Origin: an uncultured Collinsella sp.
Lineage (GTDB): Bacteria > Actinomycetota > Coriobacteriia > Coriobacteriales > Coriobacteriaceae
DNA length: 10,213 nucleotides
Assembly: GCA_900548815.1 (NCBI GenBank)
Contig: URLR01000066.1
Coordinates: 1-10,213 of the forward strand
Reading direction: 5' to 3'
The stretch's first letter is position 1. Each line of letters begins with the position of its first letter. A program made the translations under genes and the position numbers. The notes below the pieces were generated by a model. That model worked only from the letters and a program-made list of their open reading frames with translations. It made no database searches and was not told where the DNA came from. Positions 5,763 through 10,213 of the stretch are shown piece after piece.

Positions 5763-8700
5763 ATGGCATTCGTCCATCTGCACAACCACACCGTTTTCTC
5801 CATGCTCGACGGCGCAACCCGTATCCAGGATATGGTCAACCGCGCCGTAGAGCTGGGCATGCCCGCCGTCGCCATTACCGACCACGGCTACATGTATGGC
5901 GTGCCCGACCTGGCACTGGCCTGCGACGCCGTTAACCACAACACGCCCGAGTACAAAACCTGGAGTCACGACAAGTCCTTCTTGGAAAAGGACCGCCGCG
6001 ACGAGCTGGTGGAACCCGATCCCGAGTCCAGCCCGCGCGAGCATGCCCAGTATGTGAAGGACATGGCCATGTGGGACGAGAAGGGCAACATCGACGAGCT
6101 CAAGCCGCCGCTGGTCATCAAGCCCATCTTTGGCTGCGAGGTCTACTTTACGCCGGACGAGACGCTCGCCCGCGACCACAAGCCCGAGCTCTACCACATG
6201 ATCCTTCTGGCCAAGGACCAGGAGGGCTACGTCAACCTGATGCAGACGGTTTCCGAGGCCGCCGTGCAGGGCTTTTACTACAAGCCGCGTGTGACGCTCG
6301 ACAACCTGCGCCGCCACGCCAAGGGCATGATCTGCACGAGCGCCTGCATCGCGGGCATCATCCCCAAATACATCGACCGCGGTGACATGGAGGGCGCCAT
6401 CAAGTGGGCCGAGACCTTCCGCGACACCTTTGACCCCGGCGACTTTTATATCGAGATCCAGGAACACGGCATTACCACCGATAACGGCCTGACCGACGAG
6501 CAGATGGACCGCACGCTTATCGACATCGCCAAGCAGGTGGGCGTCAAGGTCATCGCCACCAACGACTTCCACTATCTGCGCCGCGAGGATGCGCCCGTGC
6601 AGGACGTCATCATGTGCATTGGCATGAACGCAAAGGTCGATGACCCCAACCGCATGCGCATGACCGGCTCGGAGTTTTACATGAAGACCGAGGAGGAGAT
6701 GCGGGCGATGTTCCCGTATTGCCCCGAGGCCTGCGACAACACGCTCGAGATCGCCGACAAGTGCTACGTTGAGCTGGACTGGGACTCCATCATCCTGCCG
6801 CGCTTCCCGTTGCTCGACCCCGGCGAGACGCACGAGAGCCAGTTCCGCCGCGAGTGCGAGAAGGGCCTGCGCCAGCACTACGGCGATGACTGGGCCACGC
6901 GCGAGATCGGTGGCGTTAACATCAAAGAACGCTTTGAGTACGAATACAAGGTCATTTGCGATAAGGGCTTTGCCGCCTACTTTTTGATCGTCGCCGAGTA
7001 CGTGCAATGGGCCAAGGACAACGGCATCGGCGTCGGTCCCGGCCGTGGTTCGGCCGCCGGCGCTATCGTCGCCTACGCCATGAACATCACCGCGTTCGAC
7101 CCGCTCGAGAACGGCCTGATGTTCGAGAGGTTCCTGTCCCCGCAGCGTACCGAGATGCCCGATATCGATATGGACTTCGACGATGAGCGGCGCCTCGAGG
7201 TCGTGGAGCACGTTCGCCAGCTCTACGGCCCCGAGAAGGTCACCCACGTCATCACCTACTCGACCATTAAGGCCAAGCAGGCCATCAACGACGCCGCGCG
7301 CGTCCTGGACTACCCGGTCTACATGGGCCAGCGCCTGTCCAAGATGGTCTCGAGCGACCCCAAGGTCAAGCTCAAGCAGGTGCTCGAAAAACAACCCGGC
7401 AAAGAGGATCTGTTTAACCCCGACTTTGCCGAGGCCTATAAAAAGGACGACGACGCCCGCCGCATCATCGACACGGCGCTCTCGATTGAGGGCCTCACCC
7501 GTGGCGAGGGCGTGCACGCGTGCGCCGTTCTGATCTGCCGCGACCCCGTCAACGAGCATGTGCCCACCAAGCTCGACACCAAGGGCGGCGTCGAGATTAC
7601 CCAGTACGAGGGCCATACCGTTGCCGACATGGGCCTGCTCAAGATGGACTTCCTGGGCCTGCGCACGCTGACGGTTATCTCCAAGGCCAAGGCAAACATC
7701 AAAAAGAACTTCGGCATCGACATCAAAGAGGAAGAGATTCCCTTTGACGATCCCGAGATCTTTAAGCTCATGGGCTCCGGCCACACCGCCGGCGTCTTCC
7801 AGGTCGAGTCCGCCGGCATGACGGCCACGATCAAGAACATGAAACCCACCGAATACAAGCACGTCGTGGCATTGATCGCTCTGTACCGCCCGGGCCCGCT
7901 GGGCGCCGGCATGGTTTCGTCCTACATCAACCGTATGAACGGCAAGGAGCCGGCCGTCTCCTACGACGACCGTCTGGACGACATCCTGGGCGAAACCTAC
8001 GGCACCATGGTCTACCAGGAGCAGGTTATGCTCATCTCCGTCGAGATGTGCGGCTTCTCCAAGGGCGAATCGGACTCGCGTATCCGTAAACCCGTGGCTA
8101 AGAAAAAGATCAAGCTGCTCACGTCGACGGTGCTCCACTGGGAGGATGGCTCGGACGAGACCACCTACGACCACTGGATGAACGGCGCCATCAAGAACAA
8201 CTACACGCGCGAGGTCGCCCAGAAGATTTGGGACGATGTTCTCGAGTTCGCATCTTACGCCTTTAACAAGTCGCACTCCGCCGGCTACGCCATCTTGGTT
8301 ATGCAGACAGCGTGGCTCAAGGCGCACTATCCGCACGAGTACATGGCGGCCGTTCTGACGTCCTACACGGGCAAGACCGACAAGATCGTTCACTACGTCT
8401 CGGCATGCCGTCACGACGGCATCCCCGTGCTGTCGCCAGATGTCAACGAGTCCGGTACCGAGTTCACGGCCACCAAGGAGGGCGTGCGCTTTGGTTTGGC
8501 CGGCATCCGCGGCGTGGGCACCGGCGTGGCGCAGGCGATTATCGCCGAGCGCGAGGCGGGCGGTCCGTTTAAGACACTGCACGACTTTGTCGAGCGTGTG
8601 GACTCGAGCCAGGCAAACCGCCGCGTGATCGAATCGCTCATCAAGGCAGGCGCCTTCGACTCCACGGGGTATCCGCGCCGCCAGATGATGCACTTTGTGG

Positions 8701-9566
8701 ACAAGAACAACCCCGAGAACATCATCGATGCCGCTGTGAAGCGCCAAAAGGATCGCGCGAGCGGCCAGACGTCGTTCTTCGACATGTTCGGCGATGTTGA
8801 GGGCTCGGGCTTTGAGGTGAGCGTGCCCGATCCGGATGGCCAGGAGTGGGACCGCCACCTTAAGCTGAGCCAGGAGAAGGAGGTTCTGGGCATCTATGTC
8901 TCGGACCACCCGTTGCGCCCGTTTGAGTATGCGCTAGCCAAGGCGCGCGACTTCTCGTTCTCGCAGATCGACACCGGTTACGAGGTGCAAAACCCCACGG
9001 GCGGTACCATCAACCAGGAGATTCCCGAGGGCAAGGCGCTGTGGTGGGCCGGTATGGTCTCGAGCGTGTCCAAGCGCGTGACCAAAAACGGCGACCCCAT
9101 GGGCATCGTGCAGCTCGAGGACATGGAAGGCGAGGCCACGGTCGTGGTGTTCCCCAAGACCTACAAGGAGGCCGAGGGGTACCTGTACGGCGAGGTCGAT
9201 CCCGAGACCGGCGCGCAGCTGTCCGATGCGTTTGTGCGCATTAAGGGCAAGCTTGAGCGCTCGGACCGCGGCGATCAGATCATCGCGCAGGAGATCGTGC
9301 CACTGGAGCTTAATGAGGAGAACAACAAGCCCAAGGTGTTTGAGGTCATGGTGCCCAACAGCCGCTTTAGCCAGGGCAATATGGCGCGTCTTGCCACGGT
9401 GCTTACCGCCAACCCGGGCGGCGACCGCGTGGAGATCTTTATCGAGCAGGTGGACGGGCGTGTGCTGCGTGCCGAGGTGCCGGCCAAGGTCAACGCACGC
9501 TCGATTCCGCTGCTGGCCGAGGCCAAGGCCATTGTGGGCAACCAGGGCCGCGTGACGGTTATCTAG
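5763..9566 (+). CDS. dnaE: DNA polymerase III alpha subunit (DnaE)
   Basis: This 1267-residue protein is the catalytic subunit of the replicative polymerase (family C). The ATG at 5763 has GGAG at 5751-5754, and the PHP domain begins almost at once. PHP metal ligands all appear present: H5, H7, D16, D40/H41, E126, H145, C195, D268, H270, suggesting a working metal site and possible intrinsic 3'-5' proofreading, as known for mycobacterial DnaE1. The polymerase core shows GPGRGSAAG (425-433), PDIDMDF with catalytic D467 and D469, and KMDFLGLRTLT with D629 as the third Asp. GVHACAVLI and AFNKSHSAGYA are also conserved. A helix-hairpin-helix follows (FGLAGIRGVG from 910), then an internal clamp-binding motif QTSFFDMF (1002-1009), an OB fold (about 1093-1150) and a C-terminal tail. 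It is longer than E. coli DnaE (1160), mainly through an insertion at residues about 58-117 and one at about 785-805. No intein or frameshift is seen. It has its own promoter and no cotranscribed partner. Confidence 0.97.
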   Translation: MAFVHLHNHTVFSMLDGATRIQDMVNRAVELGMPAVAITDHGYMYGVPDLALACDAVNHNTPEYKTWSHDKSFLEKDRRDELVEPDPESSPREHAQYVKDMAMWDEKGNIDELKPPLVIKPIFGCEVYFTPDETLARDHKPELYHMILLAKDQEGYVNLMQTVSEAAVQGFYYKPRVTLDNLRRHAKGMICTSACIAGIIPKYIDRGDMEGAIKWAETFRDTFDPGDFYIEIQEHGITTDNGLTDEQMDRTLIDIAKQVGVKVIATNDFHYLRREDAPVQDVIMCIGMNAKVDDPNRMRMTGSEFYMKTEEEMRAMFPYCPEACDNTLEIADKCYVELDWDSIILPRFPLLDPGETHESQFRRECEKGLRQHYGDDWATREIGGVNIKERFEYEYKVICDKGFAAYFLIVAEYVQWAKDNGIGVGPGRGSAAGAIVAYAMNITAFDPLENGLMFERFLSPQRTEMPDIDMDFDDERRLEVVEHVRQLYGPEKVTHVITYSTIKAKQAINDAARVLDYPVYMGQRLSKMVSSDPKVKLKQVLEKQPGKEDLFNPDFAEAYKKDDDARRIIDTALSIEGLTRGEGVHACAVLICRDPVNEHVPTKLDTKGGVEITQYEGHTVADMGLLKMDFLGLRTLTVISKAKANIKKNFGIDIKEEEIPFDDPEIFKLMGSGHTAGVFQVESAGMTATIKNMKPTEYKHVVALIALYRPGPLGAGMVSSYINRMNGKEPAVSYDDRLDDILGETYGTMVYQEQVMLISVEMCGFSKGESDSRIRKPVAKKKIKLLTSTVLHWEDGSDETTYDHWMNGAIKNNYTREVAQKIWDDVLEFASYAFNKSHSAGYAILVMQTAWLKAHYPHEYMAAVLTSYTGKTDKIVHYVSACRHDGIPVLSPDVNESGTEFTATKEGVRFGLAGIRGVGTGVAQAIIAEREAGGPFKTLHDFVERVDSSQANRRVIESLIKAGAFDSTGYPRRQMMHFVDKNNPENIIDAAVKRQKDRASGQTSFFDMFGDVEGSGFEVSVPDPDGQEWDRHLKLSQEKEVLGIYVSDHPLRPFEYALAKARDFSFSQIDTGYEVQNPTGGTINQEIPEGKALWWAGMVSSVSKRVTKNGDPMGIVQLEDMEGEATVVVFPKTYKEAEGYLYGEVDPETGAQLSDAFVRIKGKLERSDRGDQIIAQEIVPLELNEENNKPKVFEVMVPNSRFSQGNMARLATVLTANPGGDRVEIFIEQVDGRVLRAEVPAKVNARSIPLLAEAKAIVGNQGRVTVI

Positions 9567-9581
9567 GGACGGCGTTGCTGA

Positions 9582-9619
9582 GGGGTAGCTAATTTGGGAC
9601 GGGGCTTTTTTAGCTACCC
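9582..9619 (+). repeat. Palindromic repeat unit 1 (REP-like), after dnaE
   Basis: This 38-base imperfect palindrome has arms GGGTAGCTAA (9583-9592) and TTAGCTACCC (9610-9619) around a G-rich asymmetric centre (TTTGGGACGGGGC then T-tract). It starts 15 bases after the dnaE stop. It matches the reverse complement of unit 2 (9673-9710) at 37 of 38 positions. The hairpin is followed by only three T's, so terminator activity for dnaE is possible but weak. Confidence 0.85.
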
Positions 9620-9672
9620 TTTGGCTGACGACAAATTGGCTGGGATTTGGATAATTCTCAACCGATATATGG

Positions 9673-9710
9673 GGGTAGCTAAAATAGCCCCGTCCCAAAT
9701 TAGCTACCCC
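9673..9710 (-). repeat. Palindromic repeat unit 2 (REP-like), inverted copy
   Basis: This is the reverse-complement copy of unit 1, with arms GGGTAGCTAA (9673-9682) and TTAGCTACCC (9701-9710 with the adjoining T at 9700), extended by one further G/C pair (9672 and 9710). The 24-base blocks 9582-9605 and 9687-9710 are perfect inverted repeats. Units 1 and 2 are 53 bases apart, so a large cruciform or RNA stem of up to 38 pairs (one mismatch) can form. It ends 9 bases before the ribosome site of the SWIM gene. Confidence 0.85.
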
Positions 9711-9729
9711 GGGTGGATTGGAGGAAGTG

Positions 9730-10172
9730 ATGACGCAGGGGACGTTTGTGCAGGCGCTTCGCAAAGAGGCGGCGTTGAGCGGCACCTTTATGAAGGGGCG
9801 TTCGCTCATGCTCAACGGTGCCGTGCTGTCGTTTGAGGACTCCGGCTCGCGCTTCTCCAAAAACGTGAACATCGAGGGCTCGGTGCGCGGCTCGCGCGGC
9901 GACCTGTACAAGACGCACGTGGCGCTCGACATGGACGAGCACGAGGTTATCGACTACGACTGCGATTGCCCCGCCGCCTTCCGCTATTCCGGCATGTGCA
10001 AGCACGCCATCGCCACGGCGCTGGCGTATCTGGATGCCAGTGGCGCCGAGCCCGTCGAGGGTTTGCGCACGCCGGTCCGCACGTTTACAGTACCGCCCGC
10101 ACAGTCCAAGCAGCCCACGCGCCCCGCGCCCACCGCATCTGCGGTCAACCCCAACTTTCCCTTCCCGGCGCC
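9730..10172 (+). CDS. SWIM zinc-finger protein, 3' truncated (possible SNF2-type helicase N-terminus)
   Basis: An open frame starts at ATG 9730 with a strong ribosome site GGAGG (9720-9724) five bases upstream, and runs without stop to the contig end (about 148 codons). Residues 78-92 form a SWIM zinc finger of CxCx(n)CxH type: C78, C80, C90, H92 in DCDCPAAFRYSGMCKHA. SWIM domains are DNA- or protein-binding modules. In bacteria they often sit at the N-terminus of SNF2/SWI2-family ATPases, preceded by a strand-rich stretch like residues 23-75 here. After the finger comes a Pro/Thr/Ala-rich, probably disordered linker (about 112-148). The helicase part, if any, is beyond the window, so a stand-alone SWIM protein is not excluded. 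Codon use is GC-rich and native-looking. Any residues read past 10172 are adapter. Confidence 0.8.
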
Positions 10173-10213
10173 CTGTCTCTTATACACATCTGACGCTGCC
10201 GACGATAAGGCTC
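10173..10213 (-). other. Nextera Read 1 / i5 adapter remnant (not genomic)
   Basis: Positions 10173-10191 are the reverse complement of the Tn5 mosaic end, 10192-10205 complete the reverse complement of the Nextera Read 1 adapter, and 10206-10213 (TAAGGCTC) is the reverse complement of an i5 index recalled as S521. It mirrors bases 1-39. This pattern is expected from second reads running through short inserts into the i5 side. The C at 10173 may also be genomic; the two cannot be told apart. Confidence 0.97.

Noticed and set aside
5727..8909. 1060-codon open frame on the minus strand inside dnaE
   Set aside because: It is the antisense shadow of a GC-rich gene with strong third-position bias; its His/Val/Leu/Gly-rich product has no recognisable domain, and dnaE on the other strand is unambiguous.
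5763..9566. Intein within DnaE, considered because of its length
   Set aside because: The extra length is explained by two short insertions; no splicing-domain motifs interrupt the polymerase core, and conserved blocks run continuously.
9680..9685. TAAAAT as a -10 box for the SWIM gene
   Set aside because: It falls inside the palindromic repeat arm and centre, with no acceptable -35 at normal spacing, so it is not separable from the repeat.
9594..9836. 80-codon plus-strand frame across the palindromes
   Set aside because: It reads through both repeat units and is out of frame with the SWIM gene, which has a strong ribosome site and a recognisable zinc finger.
1..10213. Terminal inverted repeats suggesting a complete transposon
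   Set aside because: The repeats are the Tn5 mosaic end plus Nextera adapter and index, a library artefact; there is no transposase in the window.

Overview
The window is a short assembled contig of high-GC bacterial chromosome. Its first 39 and last 41 bases are Illumina Nextera (Tn5) adapter, not genome. The genomic part is about 40..10172. High GC, strongly GC-biased third codon positions, a DnaE with a long insertion in its PHP domain and an AddA/RecB-type recombination nuclease suggest an actinobacterium of the class Coriobacteriia, most likely Collinsella or a close relative from a gut sample. This genus-level guess rests on recalled family resemblance, not on a search.

Layout, with every gene on the + strand: (1) 40..3573, a 5'-truncated addA-like ATP-dependent helicase/nuclease that begins just after where its Walker A motif should be. 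(2) 3574..3709, an intergenic stretch with three interlocking inverted repeats and a good -10 box. (3) 3710..4219, a small DUF3284-like protein. (4) 4220..5655, a distinctly AT-richer segment with an MFS transporter and, overlapping its 3' end, a 49-codon ORF with its own Shine-Dalgarno; this looks like an acquired insertion. (5) 5656..5762, the dnaE promoter region. (6) 5763..9566, dnaE, the replicative DNA polymerase III alpha subunit, apparently complete with an intact PHP metal site. (7) 9582..9710, two nearly identical 38-nt imperfect palindromes in inverted orientation, resembling a paired REP/BIME-like or MITE-like element. (8) 9730..10172, the 5' part of a gene for a SWIM zinc-finger protein, cut off by the contig end.

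Functionally this is a DNA replication and repair neighbourhood: AddA processes double-strand breaks, DnaE replicates the chromosome, and the SWIM protein may be the start of a SNF2-type helicase. It is interrupted by a transporter cassette of different composition. I see no CRISPR array, tRNA, rRNA or recognisable transposase. The items most worth follow-up are the paired palindromes after dnaE, the overlapping stems after addA, and the 49-aa ORF coupled to the MFS gene.
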